Origin: Acidimicrobiaceae bacterium
Lineage (GTDB): Bacteria; Actinomycetota; Acidimicrobiia; Acidimicrobiales; RAAP-2
DNA: 63,823 nucleotides
Direction of reading: 5' to 3'
Assembly (NCBI GenBank): GCA_027355725.1
Contig: DAIEHI010000087.1
Span: forward strand, 1 to 63,823
The position numbers and the translations under genes are program-made. Below are positions 52,600 to 61,600 of this stretch, piece by piece. The notes below the pieces were generated by a model, which saw nothing but the letters and a program-made list of their open reading frames with translations, did no database searches and was not told the DNA's origin. Numbering within the stretch: position 1 is the stretch's first letter; each line of letters opens with the position of its first letter.

Positions 52600-52821
52600 G
52601 TGGCAACCTTGGACGTTCGTCCCATCCTCGCCGCAGGCGACGAGCCTTTCGAATTGATCATGCAGACGGTCGCGGCACTGGGCCCGAGTGAAGAGCTGGT
52701 CATCGTCAGTCCCTTCGAGCCGGTTCCACTTGAAGGAGTCCTCGGATCACAGGGATTTGAATACCGCGCGGTTGAAATTGGCGCAGGAGACTGGCGAGTG
52801 ACGTTCACGAGGAACCCATGA
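52600..52821 (+). CDS. DUF2249 domain protein
   Basis: A 73-residue single-domain protein starting at GTG 52600. It opens with ATLDVRPILAAGDEPFELIM and contains ELVIVSPFEPVPLEGVL, both typical of DUF2249. These domains are often found with hemerythrin, cupin, NorB or NnrS proteins in nitric oxide and denitrification gene sets. The stop overlaps the start of the MIP18-type gene by four bases. Confidence 0.85.
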   Translation: MATLDVRPILAAGDEPFELIMQTVAALGPSEELVIVSPFEPVPLEGVLGSQGFEYRAVEIGAGDWRVTFTRNP

Positions 52822-53195
52822 CGACCGCGAAGGACTGCGAACTCGAGCCAGCGCCTGAGTTTCAGAAGGGTACCTCGGCTGATGACGGTGATCTTGGGTG
52901 GGCATTTGACGCTCTCGGTGACGTCATCGATCCAGAACTCGGTCTGGACATCGTGTCGTTGGGTCTCATCTATGACATCCAACAAGTGGATGGCAGGATT
53001 CTCGTCGACATGACCCTCACGACGCCGGGTTGTCCGGCGTCGCAGAGTCTCTCAGCGATGGCCGCTCAGGCGTTAGCGGATGTTGGTCCACGCCCGATCG
53101 AATCCGTGGAAGTACGCCTCGTCTGGGATCCTCCGTGGAGCCCGATGATGATCGACGCGCACGCCGCCGCCGCATTGGGGATCCACCTTCGTTGA
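52818..53195 (+). CDS. MIP18/DUF59 family Fe-S cluster assembly protein
   Basis: A 125-residue protein with the family's DVIDPELGLDIVSLGLIYDI block, the conserved Cys in LTTPGCPASQSL and the ending VRLVWDPPWSPMMI. Members (SufT, PaaD-like) assist maturation of Fe-S proteins. The N-terminal 30 residues are acidic and variable. It is coupled to the DUF2249 gene, suggesting repair or loading of Fe-S clusters under the same stress. Confidence 0.9.
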   Translation: MTTAKDCELEPAPEFQKGTSADDGDLGWAFDALGDVIDPELGLDIVSLGLIYDIQQVDGRILVDMTLTTPGCPASQSLSAMAAQALADVGPRPIESVEVRLVWDPPWSPMMIDAHAAAALGIHLR

Positions 53196-53360
53196 GTAGA
53201 ACGGTTGTTTGGTTGTAACGAATTTCATCCCGAGAGTCCAGTCGTGCGACTGAGTGATCGGGTGCAGCGTCCACGATCTCAACAACGACAACACCGATTC
53301 GTGGCCAAGCGCTTGGTTCGCAGGGGCCCGCATGTGGAGCAGAGATCACCAGGTAGGTTG

Positions 53361-53378
53361 TTCTAGTATCAACTAGAA
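53361..53378. promoter_or_regulatory. Palindromic operator, copy 3 (hemerythrin gene promoter)
   Basis: TTCTAGTATCAACTAGAA is a perfect 7-4-7 palindrome with arms identical to copy 2 but a different centre. It lies 52 bases before the hemerythrin-DUF2249 gene. Confidence 0.75.
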
Positions 53379-53430
53379 ATAATAGATATGCACTGCGTCC
53401 ATCGCACGCAGCGTCGAGGAGAAAGAGGAG

Positions 53431-54435
53431 ATGTCCATGACTAACGTCGAAGCACTCGACCTGATACTGGATCACCACCGTCAATTGGGCGAGCGCGTGA
53501 ATGAACTCGTGAGTGATCTTGTCGCTGCCGTCTCTCGCACTCGAGCGTACGCACTCGAACGCGCCCAGCTCGTGTCGTACATGATCGATGAAGTCCTGCC
53601 GCACGCCAAAGCCGAGGAAGCCACCATTTACGCCGCGGCCGCAAAGATTCCATCACTCACCGTCACCGTCGAGGTGATGGTCGATGAGCACCTCAATCTC
53701 GCTCTCGGTGTCGAACGGTTGGCGCGGGCGACCAATGGTCCAGACGCCCAGCGTTACGCCACGCTCTTGGCGGACCTCTTTGCGTCGCACGTCACCACGG
53801 AGAACGAAGTGCTCCTTCCTCCGTTGGTCGCTGATGAGACGCTACGTCTCGAAGAGATCCTCACGACGATGCAACGACTCACTCAGAACGAACCTGATCC
53901 CTCATCACGCGAAGACGTTGTCGCGCGCGACCACGAAGCGGTCCTGTTCTCAAAGCTCCTTGATGCGGCGATGTTGCTCGCTCGAGGAGGCAGCGCCGAC
54001 GAGGCGTGCTCGCTGGTCGCGGCCGCTTGGGCGGTCCTTCGTGTTCCGCGTGCGGATCTCGCCCTAGTTGCCAATCGATCATTGCATCGACTCGTTCGAA
54101 TGGCGAAGCAGGAGCCAGTCACTCTGCGCACGAAAGATGACGGCGACCGCAATGGCACCGAAGTTGTTCTCGACGTACGCTCGATGCCACCCTCTCAGCG
54201 TCACGAGACAATCTTCACAACCTACGAGAATCTCGATCAGGGCACGACGTTCTTGCTGGTCAATGACCATGATCCCAAGCCGCTTCGCTATCAATTCGAG
54301 GCTGAGCACGCAGATCAGTTCACGTGGGACTACCTTGAAGCTGGGCCTCGGATCTGGCGGGTGCGAATCGGTCGACCAGACGCAACGAAGGCTTCGGATC
54401 GCGTGATCCAAAAGAGCGGGTTGGGAATTCATTGA
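53431..54435 (+). CDS. Hemerythrin domain fused to DUF2249 domain
   Basis: A 334-residue protein. Residues about 8-145 are a hemerythrin-like four-helix domain with candidate di-iron ligands in LDHHRQLGERV, LPHAKAEEATIY, DEHLNLALGVERL and SHVTTENEVLLPP. Residues about 165-230 are a further helical region beginning ARDHEAVLFSKLL. Residues about 245-320 are a DUF2249 domain (VLDVRSMPPSQRHETIF to PRIWRVRIGR). Hemerythrins of this kind bind O2 or NO or help Fe-S repair. It starts after AAAGAGGAG and overlaps the next gene by four bases. Confidence 0.88.
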   Translation: MSMTNVEALDLILDHHRQLGERVNELVSDLVAAVSRTRAYALERAQLVSYMIDEVLPHAKAEEATIYAAAAKIPSLTVTVEVMVDEHLNLALGVERLARATNGPDAQRYATLLADLFASHVTTENEVLLPPLVADETLRLEEILTTMQRLTQNEPDPSSREDVVARDHEAVLFSKLLDAAMLLARGGSADEACSLVAAAWAVLRVPRADLALVANRSLHRLVRMAKQEPVTLRTKDDGDRNGTEVVLDVRSMPPSQRHETIFTTYENLDQGTTFLLVNDHDPKPLRYQFEAEHADQFTWDYLEAGPRIWRVRIGRPDATKASDRVIQKSGLGIH

Positions 54436-54881
54436 TGACAGTGGTGTGGACGGTGGTCCTGTTCGTTCACGTGTCCGCAGCGACCTTTTGGGTCGGGGGT
54501 CAGTTGATGCTGGTCTTTGTGGTCATGCCACTGCTTCGACGTAACGCACCCCCAGAGATGATCGCCACAGTGGCACGAACTTCGGGGCGCCGATTCGCTC
54601 GAATCTCCAATTTCGCCCTGTTCCCCGCGCTCGTGGTGACGGGTCCACTACTGGCGTGGCATGACGGGTTGCGTATCCACAGTCTCTCGAGCGCGTTCGG
54701 ACACGTCCTTGAGATCAAGGTGCTGATTGTCCTTGTGGTGCTCGGCCTCGCCGGAGCACACGGCGTTGCCGCGAGACGTTTCTCGCGACGAGGTGTGAGG
54801 GCTCTCGCGCTGCTCAGCGTGGCATTGTCGGTGGTCATCGTGGCATTGGCCGCGGCGCTGGCGATTCTCCCCGCGCCCTGA
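54432..54881 (+). CDS. CopD-like integral membrane protein
   Basis: A 149-residue protein with four membrane helices. The opening VVLFVHVSAATFWVGGQLML and the later GRRFARISNFALFPALVVTG match the CopD/DUF2269-type heme or copper membrane family. A conserved His in the first helix could bind metal. It is coupled to the hemerythrin-DUF2249 gene and closes the palindrome-controlled set. Confidence 0.75.
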   Translation: MMTVVWTVVLFVHVSAATFWVGGQLMLVFVVMPLLRRNAPPEMIATVARTSGRRFARISNFALFPALVVTGPLLAWHDGLRIHSLSSAFGHVLEIKVLIVLVVLGLAGAHGVAARRFSRRGVRALALLSVALSVVIVALAAALAILPAP

Positions 54882-55108
54882 ACTGGAGGATGACCTTCGC
54901 TCGTGGTCCCTTGAACTATCGGTCAACGACGACAGGGACGTAGTCCTTTGAAGGATCCACCATTGACTTTTCGATGTGTCGAGGATTCCACGGAGTCGGT
55001 CACGATGAGTATTGGGACTTAGTGCCCTTGAAGCGATAGGTGCATCGTTGAAGACTGCAAGAAAGTCCACGAGGCGCCTCGGTGAATCGGTGCGGATTGG
55101 AGACAGTC

Positions 55109-56590
55109 ATGCGTATCGGCAGGGTTCTCTTCGTGGCGGCTGGCGCTCTGACGCTCCTCGTGGGTCTTGGCGTCGCCGGTGCCGGTGGTGGTCTCGTGTG
55201 GGCGAACGCGACCCAACGTGACGCCACGGGCTACTTCAACACTTCTAGTGAGCAGTTTCAAACCACGGGTTCGGCGCTGGTGTCTTCTGTGCACTTTGCA
55301 ATGCACCCCGGACCAGACAGCTGGGTTTCCTACGACCCGCTCGGCACCGTGCGGATCAAGGCGTCGGTGGCGAATGGCGGGACCTTCATAGGTATCGCGC
55401 CCACAGTCCAAGTGGATCACTACCTCGCGGGTGTCGCATTCGACCAGGTCACATCGGTGAGCGCGCTCCCCTTTCGTGCCCACTACGACTTCGTTGCGGG
55501 AAGTGCGACGCCCGCGTTACCTATCACGCAGAACTTCTGGGCGGTGTCGGCATCAGGTGACGGGACCCAGCACATCACATGGAAACCTGTTGAGGGCGGG
55601 TGGTCGATTGTTGTGATGCGTGCCGACGCGGGTGCGGGCGTCGTAGCCCATGTCGCAGTTGGCACCAACACCGGCCTGGTGTTGCCGGTCGGCGTTGGGT
55701 TGCTCGTCGGCGGTGCGCTGCTCCTGGTTATTGGCGGGTTGTTGCTCAGTGTCGGCATCATGGCGATTGAGCGCGCTCGTCAGCGCCGTATCGAGGCTGA
55801 ACGAAGCTCGATGAACACAGCCGCGACCGAGGTCGTCCACGAGCATGCGGTAGTCGGTGCGTACCCGGTGCGGCTCGATGGACATCTAGATTCTCCACTG
55901 AGTCGTTGGCGATGGATCATCAAGTGGATCCTCATCGTGCCGCATCTGATCGTTCTCGCGTTCCTGTGGTTGGCAACGGTGCCACTCACATTCGTTGCGG
56001 GAGTCGCGATCCTGTTCACGGGACGTTACCCAGAACCGATTTTCCACTTCACCGTCGGTGTGCTTCGCTGGACCTGGCGGGTCAGTTTCTACGCGTTTAG
56101 CGCGCTCGCGACGGATCAGTACCCTCCGTTCTCGCTCGAACCAGATGATTCATACCCGGCCGCATTCATCGTTGACTACCCGGCGAGACTTTCACGAGGA
56201 CTGGTCCTTGTGAAGTGGTGGCTCCTTGCGATACCTCAATACATCATCGTGGGCATCTTCGCCGGAGGCGGAATTGGTTTCTCGAACCGATTCTCACACT
56301 CGTGGCTGGTGACGACCGGCGGAGGGGTGATTGGCGTACTCGTCTTCGTCGCTGCCCTGATCCTGCTCTTCTCAGGTCGCTATCCTCAAGCGCTTTTCGA
56401 TTTCGTGATGGGGATGAATCGCTGGTGTTACCGCGTCTTTGCCTACGTGTTGTTGTTACGTGATGAGTACCCACCGTTTCGCTTCGATGCAGGGGGGACC
56501 GATCCTGGCACGGTGCCACCGAGCGAGTTGTCGCCCCCACCTGACGCCCCTTCGCCCTCGAATTCATCAGACGTACTCACCAGTCATTGA
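55109..56590 (+). CDS. DUF4389 domain membrane protein (two copies)
   Basis: ATG at 55109 after GGAG gives 493 residues; a GTG at 55082 in the same frame is possible. The N-terminal part has one membrane helix, an extracytoplasmic beta-rich region (about 35-190) and a second helix. Residues about 275-350 and 355-455 are two DUF4389 repeats with RWIIKWILIVPHLIVLAFLW, FTGRYPEPIFHFTVGVLRW and its duplicate FSGRYPQALFDFVMGMNRW. A Pro/Ser-rich tail ends the protein. Function unknown. Confidence 0.82.
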   Translation: MRIGRVLFVAAGALTLLVGLGVAGAGGGLVWANATQRDATGYFNTSSEQFQTTGSALVSSVHFAMHPGPDSWVSYDPLGTVRIKASVANGGTFIGIAPTVQVDHYLAGVAFDQVTSVSALPFRAHYDFVAGSATPALPITQNFWAVSASGDGTQHITWKPVEGGWSIVVMRADAGAGVVAHVAVGTNTGLVLPVGVGLLVGGALLLVIGGLLLSVGIMAIERARQRRIEAERSSMNTAATEVVHEHAVVGAYPVRLDGHLDSPLSRWRWIIKWILIVPHLIVLAFLWLATVPLTFVAGVAILFTGRYPEPIFHFTVGVLRWTWRVSFYAFSALATDQYPPFSLEPDDSYPAAFIVDYPARLSRGLVLVKWWLLAIPQYIIVGIFAGGGIGFSNRFSHSWLVTTGGGVIGVLVFVAALILLFSGRYPQALFDFVMGMNRWCYRVFAYVLLLRDEYPPFRFDAGGTDPGTVPPSELSPPPDAPSPSNSSDVLTSH

Positions 56591-56639
56591 GAGTTGTCCC
56601 TAGTCGAGTGTCGGGTTCGCGTCAGAGAAAGAGAAGGTC

Positions 56640-57185
56640 ATGCGTGCAGTGATTGTCTATGAATCAATGTTCGGTAATACTCGCCAGATCGCCGAGGCGA
56701 TCGGCGAAGGACTCGGTGGCGCCCCGGACGTTCAGGTCCTGCGCTCGGATCTCGCGACTGATCTCACGTCGCGCACCATAGATCTCGTCGTCGTCGGTGC
56801 GCCGACCCACGCCTGGGGGCTGCCTCGGGTGAACACGCGAAGAGGAACGAGAGAATACGTTCGAAAGGCTCGTGGTGAGCTCACATTGGAACCCGGGGCC
56901 GATGCGCTGCCGGGAGTGCGTGAATGGTTGGCATCGCTCGCCACCCTGGAGGCCTTCGGTGCGGCATTCGACACCCGCTTTCGAGCGCCAGCGATGTTCA
57001 CCGGTCGGGCATCCAAGGTAATCGGCACCGAGTTAGTGAAACACGGTCGCACGCTCGTGGCTGCGCCAGAGAGTTTCATCGTTGATCGACAGCATCACTT
57101 GATCGACGGCGAGTTGGCACGGGCACGGGCGTGGGGCGAGCACCTGAGGTATCAGACACTGGAGCGCGCAGGGGTGAGCCACTAG
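56640..57185 (+). CDS. Flavodoxin family protein
   Basis: A 181-residue protein with the FMN phosphate-binding loop VIVYESMFGNTRQIAEAI at the N-terminus and VVVGAPTHAWGLPR as the second FMN contact. The C-terminal half has FGAAFDTRFRAPAMFTGRAS, common in actinobacterial flavodoxin-like proteins. Likely a soluble electron carrier or quinone reductase-type protein. GAGAAGG precedes the ATG. Confidence 0.88.
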   Translation: MRAVIVYESMFGNTRQIAEAIGEGLGGAPDVQVLRSDLATDLTSRTIDLVVVGAPTHAWGLPRVNTRRGTREYVRKARGELTLEPGADALPGVREWLASLATLEAFGAAFDTRFRAPAMFTGRASKVIGTELVKHGRTLVAAPESFIVDRQHHLIDGELARARAWGEHLRYQTLERAGVSH

Positions 57186-57523
57186 CGAAGCTCGAGACCA
57201 CGGGTCAGCGATCCTGTAGCTCAGTTGTTCGACAATTGTTCACGTCTGCGTCAAAGAAATTGACGCTCGTCTACCTAGATTTCTCGCGTGAATCCGTTGA
57301 CCGGGTCACACATCTCGGAGTGTTTCGAGATCGTCGAGGGAGCGAAGAGGGACTGAAAAGAATTAGGTCGTTCGCGCCACTGCGCAGCGCTGAATCGCGG
57401 TTCGGGCCAGCGTTGTGAGGCGTCAACGCCACTACTATCAGTCGGGTAGGAGTCCAAGGTGGACTCGAGACACGTAGAGAAAACGTCGCTCGGAGAACTC
57501 GTGCGGCGACGAAGGGAATTGTC
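57186..57523. other. Intergenic region before the aldehyde dehydrogenase gene
   Basis: This 338-base stretch contains no recognised gene; the long leftward frames here and over the next gene are shadows. A promoter for the dehydrogenase gene is expected, but no well-spaced boxes were found. Confidence 0.4.
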
Positions 57524-58888
57524 ATGGCGTTCACCGCGATCAATCCAGCCACCGAAGAAGTCATTGCCGAGTATCCACTGAACACGCCAGAGGAGATCGA
57601 AGCGGCGATGGTCTTGTCGGCTAAGACCGCGAAGAGCTGGCGCGAGACGCCCTTCAAGGACCGGGGCGAGTTGATGACGCGCGCCGCCCAGTTGCTCGAA
57701 GACGAGCTTGACGCCACGGCCGCACTGCTCACCTCTGAGATGGGAAAGACCTTCGCCCAGGCCAAGGGTGAGGTCCTCAAGTGCGCAAAGACCATGCGCT
57801 ACTACGCCGAGCACGCTGAGTCGCTGCTGAGCGAAGAGATCATTGCCTCACCCGCAACACACAGTGGCATCCGTTACGAGCCGCTCGGAACGATCCTCGC
57901 GGTGATGCCTTGGAACTTCGCACTGTGGCAAGCAGTTCGATTCGCGGCTCCCGCGATGATGGCGGGCAACGTGGGAATCTTGAAGCACGCCCACAACGTG
58001 CCGGGTTCGGCGAAGTACTTGGAGAGTCTGTTCATTCGAGCGGGTTTTCCCACGGGCGTCTTCATCAATCTCTTCCTCGGCCACCAGGCGCTGGCGGAGT
58101 TGATCGCAGATGACCGGGTGGCTGCGGTGACGCTCACGGGATCTGAGGGCGCGGGCAAGATCGTCGGTCGTCAGGCCGGCGAGAACCTGAAGAAGTGCGT
58201 GTTGGAGCTCGGCGGTTCTGACGCGTTCATCGTCGCGAGTTCAGCTGACATGGCAGCGACCATCCCTATGGCCGTGACCGGTCGCATTCAGAACAATGGC
58301 CAGAGTTGCATCGCCGCGAAGCGCTTCATTGTCGTAAAGGAGCGGGCTGAGGAATTCATCGACGGCTTCACCAAGGCAATGAGCGAGGTAGTCGTTGGTG
58401 ACCCAATGGACCCCAAGACCGCACTTGGTCCGCTCGTCAATGCCGAACAGCGTGAGGAATTGCACGCTCAGGTCCAGGACTCGGTTGCTAAGGGTGCAGT
58501 CATTCGAACCGGCGGCACCATGATCGAGGGTCGCGGCTACTACTATCCGGCGACCGTGTTGACGAACGTCCCACGTGACTCACGTGCTGGCTGTGAAGAA
58601 CTGTTTGGTCCTGTCGCGGTGGTAGAGGTGGTCGAGAACCTCGATGAAGCGATCGAGCTCGCGAACGCGACGCCGTGGGGACTCGGCGGTTCGGTGTGGG
58701 CCACTGACCCGAGCGAGATCGAGCGAGTCGTCTCGGGTGTCGAGGCGGGGATGATCTTCGCCAACGCCGTGGTGGCTTCTACGCCCGAACTGCCCTTTGG
58801 TGGTATCAAGAAGTCTGGCTACGGTCGCGAACTCTCAGCACAGGGCATACGCGAATTCACCAACGTGAAGACTTTCTACATCGCTTAG
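57524..58888 (+). CDS. gabD: NAD(P)-dependent succinate-semialdehyde dehydrogenase
   Basis: The 454-residue product is an aldehyde dehydrogenase with start AFTAINPATEEVIAEYPL, PLGTILAVMPWNFALWQ, the catalytic Glu in VLELGGSDAFIV and catalytic Cys in NNGQSCIAAKRFIV. The C-terminal LPFGGIKKSGYGRELS is typical. Its length of about 455 and these blocks match the GabD1-type succinate-semialdehyde dehydrogenases of actinobacteria. It is monocistronic. Related semialdehydes are possible substrates. Confidence 0.88.
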   Translation: MAFTAINPATEEVIAEYPLNTPEEIEAAMVLSAKTAKSWRETPFKDRGELMTRAAQLLEDELDATAALLTSEMGKTFAQAKGEVLKCAKTMRYYAEHAESLLSEEIIASPATHSGIRYEPLGTILAVMPWNFALWQAVRFAAPAMMAGNVGILKHAHNVPGSAKYLESLFIRAGFPTGVFINLFLGHQALAELIADDRVAAVTLTGSEGAGKIVGRQAGENLKKCVLELGGSDAFIVASSADMAATIPMAVTGRIQNNGQSCIAAKRFIVVKERAEEFIDGFTKAMSEVVVGDPMDPKTALGPLVNAEQREELHAQVQDSVAKGAVIRTGGTMIEGRGYYYPATVLTNVPRDSRAGCEELFGPVAVVEVVENLDEAIELANATPWGLGGSVWATDPSEIERVVSGVEAGMIFANAVVASTPELPFGGIKKSGYGRELSAQGIREFTNVKTFYIA

Positions 58889-59291
58889 TCGCGTCGACAG
58901 CGGACACGGCTGAAGAATTCGAAGACGCCAGCGCAGGCTGAGGTGACCTCTCAGAGGTTGCTTCGTCGTCACGGTGAGCCGTCATCTGCGTGAACCGGTG
59001 TCGCGGCGAGGAGTTATTCGTCAGCAAGCGGAGAGCGATGCGTTGTGGTGCGAAGGATCGTGATGCGCGTTAGAGCGAATCAGTGGTTGCTCTCTTCGCG
59101 ATCTGCGGCCATTGGCGCACAGTCAGTGCCCGCGAATCAGTAGGCGGCAGTCGTCAAAGGACTTGAGGGTCTGGCTATCTGGTGCAATCGATGCTGGGCA
59201 GTTGCAAGCGCCTCGAAGGGTCGCTCACGACGGATCAAGATCACCACCAACAAATCGACCGGACCAGCCATCTCAGGTCTAGATTCAGGTC
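58889..59291. other. Intergenic region without recognised features
   Basis: This 403-base stretch between the aldehyde dehydrogenase and methyltransferase genes shows no convincing frame, strong hairpin or promoter. A frame at 59182-59415 overlaps the methyltransferase and is a shadow. Confidence 0.4.
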
Positions 59292-60212
59292 ATGCGCTCC
59301 CATTATGACGCGGAGATCGACCCAAGGCTCGAGAACAATTCGCACGCGAGCATCCTTCGAATGGTGGGCTTCAACAAGCGAGTGCTGGAGGCGGGGTGTG
59401 CATCGGGCCACGTGAGCAAGATGTTGTTCGCGCAAGGTTGCAGCGTCGTTGGCATCGAGATGGATGGAGATGTCGTTGAGCCGACACGAGCGTGGGTTGA
59501 GCGTGTGATTGTTGGAGACTTCGATGACTCTTCCTTGTGGGACGAATTACGTGGTGAGCTTTTCGATGTCGTCCTGTTCGGCGATGTATTGGAGCACCTA
59601 AAGGATCCACTGAGCACACTGCGCGAAGCGGTGAGGCATTTGGTACCTTCCGGGATCGCCGTCCTCTCAGTTCCAAATATCGCGCACGCCGACGTGAAGA
59701 TTGCACTGTTGAATGGCACATTCCCGTATCGGGAGAGTGGGCTGCTCGACCGGACGCACATCCATTTTTTCACCAAAGAGAGCCTTTTGGAGTTGGTGAG
59801 GGATGCGGGACTCATCCCCACGGAGATCGAAAGGGTGATTGTGCCGGTCTTCGCAACTGAACTGGGCATTCAACGAAGTGACGTAAGTGCAGAGGTTCTC
59901 GAAGCCGTCGTGGGCGAGCGCGAGTCAGAGACCTATCAGTTCGTTGTGAGGGCCTCTAAGGACGATGGAGCAACTTCATTGGAGCGGTTCGGCGATGATC
60001 TCGTCACCCTGAGCGATAGATTGCGTGATGAGCAGCGACGAACGACGACTTTGCTCGAGCACAGCGAAGTCTTACGTAACGAGATCGAAGCACTTCGCGT
60101 CGCCAACGAAGCTCAAGAGGACGAACTGGTGCACCTTCGTTCTCGCGTGCACTTGATCAGGCGGGTCATTCCAGAGCCGCTCCTCAATTTCTTGGTACGT
60201 CGCTTTCATTGA
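59292..60212 (+). CDS. Class I SAM-dependent methyltransferase with C-terminal coiled coil
   Basis: A 306-residue protein. Residues about 30-200 form a SAM-binding Rossmann domain with motif I VLEAGCASGHVSKML, motif II-like VVGIEMD and VLFGDVLEHLKDP. The insert LLDRTHIHFFTKESL is typical of methyltransferases in polysaccharide or glycan loci. Residues about 225-285 are rich in Glu/Arg/Leu heptads (coiled coil). No glycosyltransferase genes adjoin it, so its acceptor is unknown. Confidence 0.85.
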   Translation: MRSHYDAEIDPRLENNSHASILRMVGFNKRVLEAGCASGHVSKMLFAQGCSVVGIEMDGDVVEPTRAWVERVIVGDFDDSSLWDELRGELFDVVLFGDVLEHLKDPLSTLREAVRHLVPSGIAVLSVPNIAHADVKIALLNGTFPYRESGLLDRTHIHFFTKESLLELVRDAGLIPTEIERVIVPVFATELGIQRSDVSAEVLEAVVGERESETYQFVVRASKDDGATSLERFGDDLVTLSDRLRDEQRRTTTLLEHSEVLRNEIEALRVANEAQEDELVHLRSRVHLIRRVIPEPLLNFLVRRFH

Positions 60213-60351
60213 GTGGGAGCAGGGAAATTTCACTGGCGCTCGATATTGCGGTTCTAATGAAGTAGCCCTACGATCAGTAGAAGCGATCACTGCAGTGCTC
60301 GTTGAATGGGAGCTCTTATGACAAGTGAGAAGTTGGTCCAGGTGGTGTGTT

Positions 60352-60795
60352 GTGCCAATTGATGGTGAGTACGTACCAAGTACGTCTGAATGGGTGCGTG
60401 ACCAAGTCGCCGAGTACGAGGCGTCAGGCGGCACTCGATCGAATACGTTGCTCGATACGGGACTTCCGATCATCATCTTCACCACCCTCGGGGGTCGCAG
60501 CGGGAAGGTCAGAAAAACCCCAGTCATGCGCGTAGAGCATGAGGGTGCGTATGCGCTGATTGCCTCCAAAGGGGGAGCGCCAGAACATCCGCTTTGGTAT
60601 TACAACCTCATCGCCAATCCCAACCACGTCATGATTCAAGACGGTCCGGAACCCTTCGACGTCGAGGTGCGTGAGGTGCACGGCGAAGAGCGTGCGACGT
60701 GGTGGGAGCGTGCTGTTCGTGCATATCCTGCCTACGAGGAGTATCAGGCAAATACATCTCGAGAGATTCCGGTTCTCATCGCTCAGCGCATTTGA
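60352..60795 (+). CDS. Deazaflavin (F420)-dependent nitroreductase family protein
   Basis: GTG at 60352, seven bases after AGGTGG, gives 147 residues. It matches the Ddn/F420H2-dependent split-barrel family: PIIIFTTLGGRSGKVRKTPV, EGAYALIASKGGAPEHPLWY and NLIANPNHVMIQDG. Members use F420 to reduce quinones, nitroimidazoles or similar compounds. The upstream GTG at 60325 in the same frame is possible. The presence of this family supports an actinobacterial source. Confidence 0.88.
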   Translation: MPIDGEYVPSTSEWVRDQVAEYEASGGTRSNTLLDTGLPIIIFTTLGGRSGKVRKTPVMRVEHEGAYALIASKGGAPEHPLWYYNLIANPNHVMIQDGPEPFDVEVREVHGEERATWWERAVRAYPAYEEYQANTSREIPVLIAQRI

Positions 60796-60965
60796 AGAAG
60801 CAATTGCGCCACAACGCGCGTTGGCGAGTTGAAATCCTCGAGGAAGGGTCCTTTGGCACTGTGGCCGTCGAAGGGTGACTCGTACTGTGAGAAAAGGCAA
60901 GGATTTGCGAATTCTCAGCGGAGAAATGACGAGAGGACGCCGGTCGAGCGATGAGAGGAGATGCA

Positions 60966-61184
60966 ATGACCAAGAGAGACAGGGCCGCGAACAAGGCATT
61001 GGAGTTGAAGGGCAAGGCCGAAGTGAAGGTTGGCAAGGTCGTCGGCAAGGCCATTCAAGCGAAGGGTGTCGCCGATCAAGTCGAATCTGATCTCCGGAAT
61101 GTTCGACAAGATCTCAAGAGTGCGGGGAAGGACCTGAAGAAGGCGGGTGAACGTATCCGTACGGCCACCAAGAAGTCCAGTTAG
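60966..61184 (+). CDS. CsbD-like stress protein
   Basis: ATG at 60966 with AGAGGAGAT upstream gives a 72-residue, highly charged protein (MTKRDRAANKALELKGKAEV and KAIQAKGVADQVESDL). The KGKAE and KG-ADQV patterns are those of the CsbD general stress family; the C-terminus is Lys-rich. It is probably soluble and partly disordered. CsbD members are stress-induced with unknown biochemical role. Confidence 0.75.
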   Translation: MTKRDRAANKALELKGKAEVKVGKVVGKAIQAKGVADQVESDLRNVRQDLKSAGKDLKKAGERIRTATKKSS

Positions 61185-61600
61185 ACCCCTCGCGCAGTTT
61201 CAGCCACGGGTAGTGACTTGACCAATGGTGGGTTGGGCCATGTTTTGAACCGGCTCAGCCGTCTTGGTCAAATGGGGCTGTTGATCTAGGCGGGCGCAGT
61301 CGTTGATGTTGAGGAAATCGGATCGGGTGCTGCACTTGCGCAGAGCATCTGATACGTATCAGTAGCGGTCATCGTCGCCGCGCCATTTCCTGAGCAACAT
61401 GATCGCGTGTATCGGACGCTTACTCATTGGTTACTTGACCGTATGGATTCAAACGTCCTGACGGTGATGGAATCGACGCGTACGACGCTGAGAAGATGAT
61501 CAAGATACCTCGAAAGATGAACGGTATTCACCAGTCGCGTGAAGGTACATTGAACATGCCGTATCGTCGGGGCGCGGTGCTGAGACGTGAGAGGAATTGA
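61185..61600. other. Intergenic region before the diguanylate cyclase/phosphodiesterase gene
   Basis: A 416-base gap with one notable element, the palindrome at 61349-61362. No gene recognised. GAGAGGAA precedes the GTG at 61601. Confidence 0.45.
61349..61362. promoter_or_regulatory. Perfect 14-bp palindrome
   Basis: CTGATACGTATCAG is fully self-complementary and resembles a dimeric-regulator binding site. It lies about 240 bases upstream of the c-di-GMP protein gene. Function unproven. Confidence 0.35.

Noticed and set aside
57275..57814. Leftward 179-codon frame near the aldehyde dehydrogenase gene
   Set aside because: Antisense to the gabD start region and without family motifs.
60318..60362. 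14-codon frame before the nitroreductase-like gene
   Set aside because: Although GGGAG lies upstream, the frame is very short and out of phase with the following gene; a chance frame is more likely.
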